Positions 11,742-22,839 of a DNA stretch of 64,000 nucleotides are shown piece after piece (the stretch's first letter is position 1; each line of letters opens with the position of its first letter). Origin of the DNA: Rhabditoides inermis (lineage: Eukaryota; Nematoda; Chromadorea; Rhabditida; Rhabditidae). The stretch spans positions 10,001 to 74,000 of the forward strand of contig CAWZYM010000297.1 of the NCBI GenBank assembly GCA_963966185.1, given 5' to 3'. Made by a program: the position numbers and the translations under genes. Under the pieces are notes generated by a model. It did no database searches. It was not told the DNA's origin and worked only from the letters and a program-made list of their open reading frames with translations.

Positions 11742-12162
11742 TTGGGTCAGTTCGTGTAATAATATTATGGGTTTGTTATGTTCTTGTTACGTTGTTGGAA
11801 TTGATTGTTGATCGGCGTTTTGGATTCCTGTGAATAAAATAGTTATTTATACAATTGTGTTGCGTCAGTTTTCGAATATATATGCGTTGATACCGCTCAT
11901 ATATCTACTTTTTCTCAAATTTGGAAAAAAATTGTTTCCAGGTTCAGGTGCGTCATGACGGAAATACGTCATGAAGACGTGGTACACGATTGGATGATGG
12001 TATGTCACAATTCACAATTGTTAGACATTTATGTTATATATCCATATACATTTCCCATATGTGCCTATTCATGTGGGTATTAATCCCTATGTTGATCACT
12101 AGTTTTAGGACTCAATCACTCATGTTATTATTTTTTATATAATAATCTGTTAAGGAGTGTCC
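11742..12162. other. Intergenic spacer
   Basis: Holds the polyadenylation signal of the RGG gene and a short inverted repeat built on CGTCATGACG near 11950. No coding sequence seen. Confidence 0.5.
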
Positions 12163-12933
12163 ATGTACTCTATGCTCGTGGTCCGATTCGGAAGATTTAG
12201 ATGGGGACAAGATGAGCCGCACTCACTTCGACCACAAGGTATCATACATTATCACAATACTCATGTAGCAATTCATGTTATCAATTTGAGCGTGCTGTAA
12301 ACGCGGTTTGTCTGTGTCTCGATGCAGCCCGCTCCTGGCCTCTCTCCCGTCACGTGCGCATCCTCAATGGAGTCGCCGAGATCATCCTCAGTCTGGACGG
12401 CTTCATTAAGCACTTCAACGACGTGAGATATATCGTCGTATTGTTTTTTTAATCATTACATTCTTTAAGGTGAAGAAGGTGCTCTCTGAAGAAGGCATCG
12501 CCAGTGTACGCATCGAGGTGTTGGCGGATGCGTTGGCCGAGATTCGCGTTGTCATTGAACCCCGTATCGATCTCCGACAGGTACAACTTTTCTAGAATAC
12601 CGAGACATTCGTATTTCTAGAGCCGTGTCACGATCGGAAGGAAGTCGCATGCAGACACGGTAGCGGAAATGGAAAGAACGCGATTGCTCCTACAGAGGGC
12701 TCTCGCAGAGAACACGCGGCCTCAAGATCTCCCAGCGTTCGACGAAAAAATTAGGCTGGCTACGATCAAGGTCTGCGAAGAGTGAGTGACTTATTTTCCG
12801 TATTTCATTACCTTTTTTTATTCTTTTCACAGGGAGCTCACTGAACAAGTAGAAGCGCAGCGTGTATTAAAGATCGTCAAATCTATCCTCGGAGACGCGC
12901 AGCATCAGGACGTGCGTCCCGAGGTGAGTGGGA

Positions 12934-12965
<32 letters not shown>

Positions 12966-13232
12966 AGAGGGGGGAGAGAGAGAGGGGTTGGGATTTGTGA
13001 ATAGGCAAGGCAGGGTTCAGTTTCCATTGCTTGGTGACATTGTTTTGATTGGGGAGAGAGAGATGGGGTGGGGGAGAGGTTGTGATTTTGTAGTGTTTGT
13101 TCATTTTTAAAACCTATCTGGTTCAGGTCGACTCCCCGTTGGAGCAGCGCGTCGAGAAGGCCCTGGACGTTGGCTCTCTGGAGGAGCTCCAGGCTGCGCA
13201 GCATCAGGACGTGCGTCCCGAGGTGAGTGGGA

Positions 13233-13266
<34 letters not shown>

Positions 13267-13534
13267 GAGAGGGGGGAGAGAGAGAGGGGTTGGGATTTGT
13301 GAATAGGCAAGGCAGGGTTCAGTTTCCATTGCTTGGTGACATTGTTTTGATTGGGGAGAGAGAGATGGGGTGGGGGAGAGGTTGTGATTTTGTAGTGTTT
13401 GTTCATTTTTAAAACCTATCTGGTTCAGGTCGACTCCCCGTTGGAGCAGCGCGTCGAGAAGGCCCTGGACGTTGGCTCTCTGGAGGAGCTCCAGGCTGCG
13501 CAGCATCAGGACGTGCGTCCCGAGGTGAGTGGGA

Positions 13535-13568
<34 letters not shown>

Positions 13569-13831
13569 AGAGGGGGGAGAGAGAGAGGGGTTGGGATTTG
13601 TGAATAGGCAAGGCAGGGTTCAGTTTCCATTGCTTGGTGACATTGTTTTGATTGGGGAGAGAGAGATGGGGTGGGGGAGAGGTTGTGATTTTGTAGTGTT
13701 TGTTCATTTTTAAAACCTATCTGGTTCAGGTCGACTCCCCGTTGGAGCAGCGCGTCGAGAAGGCCTGGCGCAAGCGACCCGCAGTGGTGGACAACGAGAC
13801 CAACTTCAGTCGCAAAAAGACTAAGAAATAG
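12163..13831 (+). CDS. Unrecognised helical protein with tandemly duplicated exon, 275 residues
   Basis: Eight exons: 12163-12238, 12328-12422, 12470-12580, 12621-12781, 12833-12923, 13127-13222, 13429-13524 and 13730-13831, all phase-consistent. The product is mostly charged helix, with a basic end (SRKKTKK) that could be a nuclear signal. Exons 6 and 7 are identical 96-base, phase-0 exons encoding 32 residues that begin VDSPLEQRVEKALDVG and end DVRPE. The end of exon 5 and the start of exon 8 carry the matching half-units. The three introns between them are nearly identical too. AATAAA at 13912-13917 marks the 3' end. I do not recognise the family. Confidence 0.75.
12904..13750 (+). repeat. 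Three-fold tandem exon+intron repeat, unit about 302 bases
   Basis: The unit (end of exon, GTGAGTGGGAAG(AG)nGn intron, GTCGACTCC exon start) recurs with near identity. Differences are confined mainly to the number of GA pairs and G residues in the intron. Because the unit is in phase, each added copy adds 32 residues without breaking the frame. Confidence 0.92.
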
Positions 13832-14637
13832 AGGGGAAACGTGTAGTGTTGATTATTTCTGTGAATTTTTGTTGAGTTTGTGTTCGGAAAGTTGTTGCAT
13901 TTGTGTTTGTTAATAAAAGCATAAATTATGTCCGTGGTTTATATACCTTTTTCTGTTTTATTCTATATACGATCAGGAAGTGGTCGTTATTTGTTTTTTA
14001 TGTGGGAGTGAAAATAATGTTGTTTGTCGTATATACCAAATTGCTATTGCTATGCGATCATTCATTCTCTTCGAAGTGGCTCGCATTCATCACTCATTTC
14101 AGAGCATGCGCTCTCGGTGCGGTCATAGCGTTGAGGTAAGTTAGTTGTCTCGGGTGCTCACGGCCCGAGCTCGATTCCCCTCGTGGGCGGAGTTTTTGCC
14201 AGCCTCTCGCACTAGTTGGCACACTGCCAATTGGTCGCATTCTCTCCGCCCCAACGCCCCGCCCACTCCCGCAGACACGCGTTTTCCATTGTTCGAGTGC
14301 GCGAGTGACGAGCCGTGTCTCAACACATACGTTATAACTTGTTATAATGACGTCAATTTGATCAGAACATGCGAAGTTCCATTTTCAGTTTTTTCACCAT
14401 GTTTTTTTCTAATCTGATCAAACACCTTTCACCAATTTTGATTGACTACCTACTCCACCTAATTTCCCACGCGATTCTGCAATATTTCGCAATGCTGCCT
14501 GCCCGCGCGTCCCCATTCGACAACGATCGATTGCGTTGTTTTCTGCCGCCTCGATTCGAAATGGAGGGGTGGTGTGATTGGTCTCATGTTTTCACGTTGC
14601 TAATGTATCCATACCACATCTCATTTACAGGACCGCG
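13832..14637. other. Spacer
   Basis: 3' end of the preceding gene, then about 700 bases with no supported exon. Short open frames here lack splice or family support. Confidence 0.45.
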
Positions 14638-14793
14638 ATGAGTGATCCTCTGCCGAGTCTCGAACATCTCACCCTCTCCGATGCACTCTCCAGTGTAACG
14701 GATCCAGTGAGTCATGTTATTCTCTCTCTATCTCTCCTCCCCCATCTCTCTCTCTCTCCCCTCTCTCTCTATCTCTCTTTCTTTCTTCTCATT

Positions 14794-14950
14794 TATGCTA
14801 CACAAAAACATGAAATATCTCATGTACGTTTCACAAGTTAATCATTAGTGATTATCACTGAACCGAGCCAATGACTACGGTAGTTGCAGATGATTAGTAA
14901 ATAATAGACTATTTTTATTTTCTTTTTATCCCTCCCTCTATCGTGTTCTG
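14794..14950. repeat. Intron-resident dispersed repeat, copy in first intron
   Basis: Resembles 30374-30540 and, more weakly, 30140-30330 and their duplicates near 35.3-35.6 kb. Shared words include TATGCTACACAAAA, GTTTCACAAGTT and a GATGA(A/T)TA stretch, each followed by (CT)n. Confidence 0.65.
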
Positions 14951-14967
14951 ACGCCTCTCTCCCTCTT

Positions 14968-15014
<47 letters not shown>

Positions 15015-15220
15015 CTCTCTCTCTCTCTCTCTTCTGTGTCGATGTGTTGTTTCAGTCGGTGTTCCCTCTCCATCTCTTCCCGAATGCAGTCGCCTACACA
15101 AACCTCTTCCCGAAGCTCGCAGGAACGCGGTGAACGCATAGATCAAGCTGCGGATTCAGACGCCCATGAGTGTGCAAGAAAATTATGACAGTAAGTATTT
15201 TATATTGTACTAATCCTTAT

Positions 15221-15340
15221 TATCTGTTAAAAAGTACTTGCGTAAAGATATTAAATTTGTCTTGACCCAATTCAACAAAAGCGCATGCATAAAACGTTTA
15301 CAAATACTAACACAAACCTGCGCCTCTCTCCCCCCTCTCT

Positions 15341-15419
<79 letters not shown>

Positions 15420-15583
15420 ACGTATGACGTTATTCATTTGTATTGTTATATTTCATCTGTTAGTGTCCACTGTCCGTTTTGCGCAGGTTTGTGTTAGTAT
15501 TTGTAAACGTTTTATGCATGCGCTTTTGTTGAATTGGGTCAAGACAAACTTAATATCTTTACGCAAGTACTTTTTAACAGATA
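15221..15583. repeat. Long near-perfect inverted repeat with (CT)n centre
   Basis: Arms 15221-15323 and 15481-15583 are reverse complements over about 103 bases with one clear mismatch. They flank a core of some 157 bases that is largely (TC)n. A transcript would fold into a long hairpin. Confidence 0.9.
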
Positions 15584-16845
15584 ATATATGTGCTTTTGTT
15601 GAATTTCATAGAAATTTCTTCTGTTTCTGATTCCCAAGCTCTGTCGTTAATTTCTCTGCGCGCCCTGCCCGCCTGCCGGGAGAGAGAGCTAGCCAGAGTG
15701 ACGGGAACCCAAAACAACGCAAACCCGGCGCGAATTAGACGCTGGCGGCGGCGAGGCGAACTACACTCAAAGTGCTAGTTGGAGAACACGCGCAGAAAAC
15801 GCCGAGAGAGTACGCTTTCGGCAGAGAGTCAGCGTTACCAGACACGACATCCACCCACCCACCCACCCACACGCTGGCCTCTCACTTCATGGGTGCGCGA
15901 GATCGCTCATAACTTTTTTCGGAGAAAAGATACAAAGATGCCATCAATTAGTGATATGGCCTACGGAACCGTGCGAATCTAACTAACATAAATTGGATGA
16001 GTTCGCATTCCTGCTAACATGATTTTTGGATATCGCTTCTTGAAAATTCTGGCGCGAGCCCTATCCTAAGCCAAAAGAGAGGGCGCTGCGCGCCCTCTCT
16101 AATTGCAATCATGTACGTATATAGGTACGCACCCACCCCCTCTTCCTCTCTCCATCTCCTTACTCTCTTTCTCTCTCTCTCTCTCTCTCTTCCCACAGTC
16201 AGAGACACGCGTAGAGAGTGTTGATGGCCGCGTCGTTGCCTGTCGAGGCTGCTGTGCGCACAGCTCAGAGCTACATATCTAACTGATTCTGATTATAGGT
16301 TCATGTGCGCGTAGAAACTGTAAACGTACGTTGAGATTTTCCAACTGTTCAGTTTACTCTAGAACTATTCCTTCCCCGTTCTGCCGCAATCGATGGACGT
16401 GCAGTGCGACGGTTGTTCTTGGTTACACCTGGTGCGTATTTATTCCATTTTTGTTCATGTTTTATTCGAGCTCTTCGTTTCTACCATCTCTCCGAATGTG
16501 CGCACTGTGTATCTCCGTGGTGGACTGAGCGGCTTTGATCGCTCGATCGTGGCGCGTTCCCCCCGCCGCTTCCCTCGTATCAAGTGTTCTGTCAACGCGT
16601 TCCCGATCTCGCACCTCTCTCAGATATGCGAAAAACTCGATGTGCATATGATTTGTGAGTAGGTTTAAAATCTTCGTATAATAAAACCCCAGTCTTTCTA
16701 CATTTAAATCGTTCAGTTCGGAAGCCCTCATCAATTTTGCCAATCCTCATAGGAATCAACAATGTGAGTGTGTCTGTGTTTTTTTTTTTTTGCCTTGGTG
16801 GTTATCCAATAGAATCTAGCTTGGAGTTGTATCTGCTCCGGTTAA

Positions 16846-17228
16846 AGTGACAATTTCATTGATCCGCAATCGGAAAAATTTTGAATTTTGAATTGCGCGC
16901 TTCACAAATTCTGGCTATAACTAATGAACTCGAGATGTGTATCACATAGAGATAATTTTATCGGCTTCTACGACTCCAGTTAATGCTAGGAACTGAATTT
17001 CGTATCAAAATTTTGTTTAAAAATTCCCGTCATTCAAGACGTTTTAGACACTCAACTGTGTTATAACCTCACTTTTTACCCATAAAGCATTCAAAATCAA
17101 CTATTTTTTGGGGGAAAAATAGTTCAAAATTATGAAAAAAGTTCTAGTTTTTAGGTTTAGTAGATGTTATTTGATGTTTCCATTAATTTTTTATCAGTAT
17201 AATATCATTTTTAAGTGAAATTGTCACT
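16846..17228. mobile_element. TTAA-flanked MITE, family A, copy 2
   Basis: Nearly identical to 5186-5570, same orientation, same AGTGACAATTTCA termini, TTAA on both sides (16842-16845 and 17229-17232). The few differences suggest recent movement. Confidence 0.85.
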
Positions 17229-17532
17229 TTAAAGTCGAATCGCAGTCTGATGTTGACAAGCACATTAAGTGGATCAAGGGTGGGTGAGGAGAGAGTACAG
17301 CGGGTGAGAGAGTGACCACTGTACGCATAAATCTCTGAATCTTCGCGGAGAGAGTTGTGGTTGCCTACTACATCTTCGTATTGTAGAGCTGCAGCCCTAC
17401 TGCAAGGAGATCGTTCTGGAGCACTTTCGTGTCTCTAGTCGTAAGAACATTGAGAATAAGATGAATGAAAGGCGTCGTCTATTCCTCTCACTCATAGAAG
17501 CCACTGGAGTGACAAATGGAGGGGAGGGGTAA

Positions 17533-18158
17533 GTTCTGGATTCATGCATCCCGTCACCACGCCTTTATGTTGCTCGTTGTTATTTTCTGATTCTATCCGC
17601 ATCTCCTTTGACTTTTCATGCAGTATTTGTGACTCGCCGTTGTTACGATCTTTTCATATCTCGTCTTGTTGACTCTGCCCTTTCCTTACACCGATGCTGT
17701 TATCCTATCTTGCATTACTTGATATTTTTTTATCACTTTGCGTTTAATTAATGAAGTTATTTCGAATGAGCTTTCTTCAGTGTCAATTGCAACACAACAA
17801 ACAGGCAACGAAGTCGAATGGAAGGGTTAATTTAAAATAAGAGATGTAGTGGTGATGTTTTTATCGTCGATTCAATCGATTCATCAGCCTATCCATCACA
17901 TTTGTTAGGCTGACTTTACACAACCAAAAACCAAGTATCCATCCTTCAAACCAAATCCCTTTTAATCTCTATGATAAGTGATACTACTAAATAATACGTG
18001 GTGTGGAGCAATGTGATTAGTGATTCACACCTCTCGTCACTATCAGCCGAGGGACAAAGAGGCGTGGGCTTTGTGAAAAGTGATAAACGGCTTAATGGTC
18101 ATGGAAGGAAGGAAGCGCAAGATGCAAGGCACTCGACACTTTGTGGTCACCAGGCAGC
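17533..18158. other. Spacer
   Basis: AT-rich DNA before the lectin/CUB gene; I see no supported exon. Confidence 0.45.
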
Positions 18159-18413
18159 ATGATTGTCTCTCTACTCTTACCACTTCTTCTACTCTCTCAA
18201 ACGGTGAGAGCAAATGAATGGTGAGTTGGTACGGAATGCACACGTATTGTGATGCATTGATGTATTTTCGTTTAGCCACGTGCACTGGTGGGTACACTGC
18301 TCTTTCTGCACTTCCAACACGTGCATCTCCGTCAAGACACTCGCTGCCACTGTCAAGGGTGCGTCTCCCTCTCTCTCTCTCTCCCTCTCTCTCTCTCTCC
18401 CTCCCTCCTCCCT

Positions 18414-18446
<33 letters not shown>

Positions 18447-19568
18447 GGTACCTTTCCAGATGCGCAGACGCAATGCGCAAGTGAGAACGCGAATCTGATC
18501 AGTATTCACGATGCGGAGGTGAGTAGTAGTGTCCATTCTCGGTCCTGTCTCCACAGGCGCCCCGCCAGACCCCCGCCAGACCCCCGCCTGACCCCCCGCC
18601 GGACCCAATCGTATTTCAGACGAACGCTGCCGTTCTCCAATGGGCGCTGCAACTGGGTGTCAAAGAGAACATATTGATCGGCCTTCGATACGACAACGGA
18701 CCTAACTCTAAATGGACCGACGGATCACCGCTCGACTTTTCTCACTTTGCACTCGTGAGTGACGTCATCGCGGGACTGAGTGACGTCATTATTCGTTTAT
18801 CAGCCTGATTCCGGCATACAATGTTAGCATGATGAGTGATTTGGTAGCACATCCAATCCAACAGTGGGGATCTGGCGCTCCTCGGAGGAAACGAATGACG
18901 GTCATCAGGTTTCCCCTGTCCCTCCTTTGGACTGGCGATAGAAATGGAGTGGAAAGCGCAGTTCGAGGAGAGTGGGGTAGCAGGATTCTGGCGGAATGTA
19001 GAGGTAATCAATAGTCCACATACAGTACCCCGCACGTTTTCGCGACAGGACTCGGCGTCGCGTCCATTTGTATGCGCGCGAGCGAAAGGCGAGCCGGACA
19101 CGATCACGACAACCGTCACGCCCACTCTCGCCCCGCCCACCTGCGATCGGCCGATATGGCGTGAGGGCAACGGGACGGTGGGTGGCGGTTGGGACGGTTG
19201 TGGAATGATGCGGTGTTGAGATCTATTCGCCCAACTATCCGCTGTGGTATGGGAGTGAAGCGCTAGACTGCGAGTATTACATCACGGCACAGACAGGCCA
19301 CGTCGTCCATTTGAGGTAGTAGCAGCAAATGACACCGGAAACGCCTCATGTCGCTCTGTATAGGTTCACCAAGTTCGACACGGGACCCGTGCTGTGATTT
19401 CGTCACGATATACGATGGAGAGGATAAAGTGTTGGGCTAGTGAGTTTCTTTCACGCACACTATCTCTCTCCCTCTCCATGTTATATCACTCCACATTCAG
19501 TCTTCATGGCACAGCCAATCCCACGTGGTACGTCACCACACAATCGCTTATGAAGGTGGGTAGAGAGG

Positions 19569-19626
<58 letters not shown>

Positions 19627-20559
19627 TGGAGAGAGAGGGTGAAAAGAAAGAAACACTGGTGACGGTTCTTCTCTTTGGGTGACGTTCACTCCGAATGGCG
19701 GTGGTGGCGGGAAGGGATGGGTTGCCGAGTACTGGTCGGACAGCCCGGATGCACGCACCACACAGGGTGAGCGGACGAGGAGGGGTGATGCACGTGTGTT
19801 CCAGTGCCCACTACCACCATCACTTCTCTTCCCGTCACTCACATTCCCCCCAACGTCTGTCCCACCAGCGTGTACAGTGAAGAGACTGGAACCGTGTCTC
19901 AGTCTCCTCTCTCTACCTCTCTCTTGTCAGTCTCTTCTCGTTACAGATCTACTCTCCGGATACCCGCTCTCCTATGGTCCGATGCTGCTCTGCAGCTATA
20001 CCATCTTCTCCATGAAGAACGTCAACAAGAGGGTCCGCCTCACATTCGGCGCCATTGACGTGGAGCTGGTGAATTGAATTGAATTTATCACAGTAATAAT
20101 CCACGTCACACATTAATAATCAACACTTGAAACATACTCTTAAAACAACCAAAGTGAAAGAGTATGCTGCATACAGCACGTGTCATCATAGACAGGGACA
20201 TGAAATGATCACGCAGGTGAAAACATTTCATGAACTATCATGAACAGTATTCATTCGTACTTAGTTTGAAACAATTTGTGCACAGTGATATTTGCAGGGT
20301 CCTGACATCATCTCTGTCTACGATGGCCCTAATTCGAGAGCCAGGCCATTAGGCAGGTGAGTCTCGCACTCATCCTCCAATCTCCCTCTCGCAATCACTG
20401 CAGGCCTCTGTCCGGCTCCCACCCTGCCGGCTCCACGTACATCTCTTCTTCCTCCGCACTCACTGTCGTCTTCTCCACTGACTCCAACAACCCACCCGGA
20501 CACACGTACACTGGATGGAAGGCTACCTGGCAGATGGTCGATCCGCGTGCGTCCGAGAG

Positions 20560-20597
<38 letters not shown>

Positions 20598-20825
20598 TCC
20601 CGTCTCAGCCACGCCTCCCGCCTACGTCTGCGACTACGCGTGGAAGTACAACAACGACGACGAGAAATGGTTCGGTCTACCGTATCCCGTATGATGTGCA
20701 TGTATCCGTAGGTACTGTCTGATGCAACCCGCCGACCAGGCGGCTGCGAGCGCCAAGTGCAAGTATATGGGGAGGCACACTCGCGTGTCCCAGTACCAAG
20801 GAAAAGAACACGTTCCTCACAGGCG

Positions 20826-20868
<43 letters not shown>

Positions 20869-21175
20869 TCACTCTCTCATCCCTTCCAGACTACTTTTCT
20901 GCCATGGAATCTGGTTCGATGTACTATGGCTTCATCGGTCTCACCCGCGACTCGGTCGGCGGTTTCCAATGGGCCGACGGCAGCGCGTACGACTTCAGCG
21001 CCTGGGCAGCCAGTGGGTTACTGTACATTCATGCTACCGTACTCGGCCCGTCTACAGTACCTCTTTCAGCCCCGTCTACGGCGCGTTGTGTTGCAGTGGA
21101 GACGTGGGAGGACCCTTCTGCCAACTGGGCGCTCCTTCCCCTGCCAAACCAACTCCGTTTGTGTGCCAAGTCTGA
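18159..21175 (+). CDS. Secreted C-type lectin / CUB multidomain protein
   Basis: Probably a secreted carbohydrate- or pathogen-binding protein. ATG 18159 begins a signal peptide (MIVSLLLPLLLLSQTVRA, exon 18159-18220). First CTLD: DAQTQCASENANLISIHDAE, ILIGLRYDNG, SKWTDGSPLDFSHF and finally RPFVCAR. A Thr/Pro linker follows. First CUB: IYSPNYPLWYGSEALDCEYY, then FTKFDTG and VTIYDGEDK. A second CUB is marked by YPLSYGPMLLCSYTIFS and PDIISVYDGPNS. The last CTLD contains YYGFIGLTRDSVGGFQWADG and ends PTPFVCQV, TGA 21173-21175. Frames break by one base at 19386-19388 (CCC), 19958-19959 (GG) and 20769-20772 (GGGG). The intron starting at 20823 begins with GC. The family is clear; whether the gene is intact depends on those length changes. 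Confidence 0.8.
19576..19640. repeat. (GA)n microsatellite in a CUB-domain intron
   Basis: A mostly pure GA tract just after a splice donor; one of many similar intron tracts in this window. Confidence 0.9.
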
Positions 21176-21399
21176 TCATCGAATACGTGCACTTTTTTCC
21201 ATTGATACTCATTTTAATACAATGAACTTGACACTTTTGGTCTCGTGGATCAGAATTTGAGAATGATTTGTCTTATTCAACGCAATCTACAGCAAAATCT
21301 ATGAAGTACACATTTTTCTACACAACCACTACACACAATACTAATATGAAAAAATAAACAAAATAAAATTGCATCAATAAAAATTGCAAATCGATATGT

Positions 21400-22583
21400 C
21401 TACTTGACGATCCACGATACTCCCTTTGGTGCGGGGCGGATCGGTCTATCATCGTCGCCGATCATCGATCGCCCTCCTCCCACGCCCCCGCCCCTCGAAG
21501 CCACGCCCACCCACGACAGCGCTAGGGTCGATCTGGCGGGCGAATTCACTGCGCACCCCGTGTGACTCTCCTATGGGATACTGTAGAGGTACGGTATTCT
21601 TGTGATCGTGCGAGATCTCCACTGAACGAAGTGCCGTGTCCAGCGAATCTGAAAAGATGGAAATGCGAAAATAGTAATAATATATTATGGAATTCCTAGT
21701 TTTTACGCATCATATTGCCCATTGTGAGTTCGACATTACCGAAGAAACAAATCATTAATCGTACATCCATTGTGCGAAGCAATTGGAAAATCAAATCTGA
21801 AAAATCAATACTTCAAATCGATCAATCGATACCTCCGACTCGGTCGTCGTAGTGCTTCTGGCCGTCTCGGACGATGAACGTCTTCCCACGAGTGAGCGGG
21901 CGGGCACAACGTTTGCATCTGAAGAGAGAGGATGAAAAAAGGGAGAGAGAGAGCGAGAGAGAGAGAGAGAGAGATTCTGACCTCTTGCACCCTCCCCCAA
22001 CCGCTGTATGAGTATGGAATCCGGCGGCAGTAGTCGTGTGACTGCCAGTCTGTTCCTGAAACGGGCAAGGATACTGTATTGTGGAGTACTGTACACGCTC
22101 GAGTACGATATTGGTTACCGTACCTGCAGCACCCTGTACTTGTTCTCGTGCCTCTCCCTCTCGCGTCGCCACGCCTCCTCCACCCGCGGATCGATCTGGA
22201 ATCGATAATCGATAATCGATAAATTAAATCATTTCATAATTCGATCAGCAGTTTTGATCGAGTAAAAATGAAACAGCGCATTTGGTAATGAGTGGTTATG
22301 ATACTTACAATGGGAAAACAGTTTTTATAATGTGTTCTGTTTTATCAAGTGCTTTCACGTCATATTATCAAACAATCGAAAATTATCTAAACTAATTAAC
22401 AATGCAATAACCGCTACCTGGTGTGGCAGTCCGCGCTGCTTCTCACGTTTCTCCTGCTGGTCCGAGTGGAGCGCCAGCAGAGCGCCGTTCTCAGCCAACT
22501 GAAAGCTCTCTCTTTCTCTCTCTTTTTCTCTCTTTCTCTCTTTCCCTCTCTCCTCTCTTTTCCTCTCTCTCTCCCTCTCTCCC

Positions 22584-22644
<61 letters not shown>

Positions 22645-22767
22645 TCCGACCTGTCTTCGTATATTCTCTGTCCTCGCCCTCCTCAGCTGCCTCGTCTCCT
22701 CATCTCCCGCAGCCTGCCGGCGCTTGAAGTCCTCTAGCTGAGCGACCGAGTCCCTGGTATGGAGGGG

Positions 22768-22839
<72 letters not shown>

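Larger units (their letters stand above)
14638..17532 (+). pseudogene. Degraded multi-exon gene interrupted by repeats
   Basis: ATG 14638 opens MSDPLPSLEHLTLSDALSS with a good donor at 14707. The next exon begins at about 15055 (SVFPLHLFPNAVAYTNLFPK) but loses its frame near 15125: TGA in one frame, TAG in the next, before a plausible IKLRIQTPMSVQENYD. A long exon-like frame at about 16470-16653 contains SPNVRTVYLRGG and FPRIKCSVNAFPISH. Another from about 17386 encodes LQPYCKEIVLEHFRVSSRK and ends TAA at 17530-17532, where GTAAGT could also be a donor. A large palindrome and a MITE lie between these pieces. I do not recognise the family. It may be a dying gene, or a live one with assembly errors. 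Confidence 0.45.

Noticed and set aside
18228..18358. Alternative frame in lectin exon 2 resembling a CTLD start
   Set aside because: It would need two compensating shifts; the frame that agrees with both exon borders was preferred.
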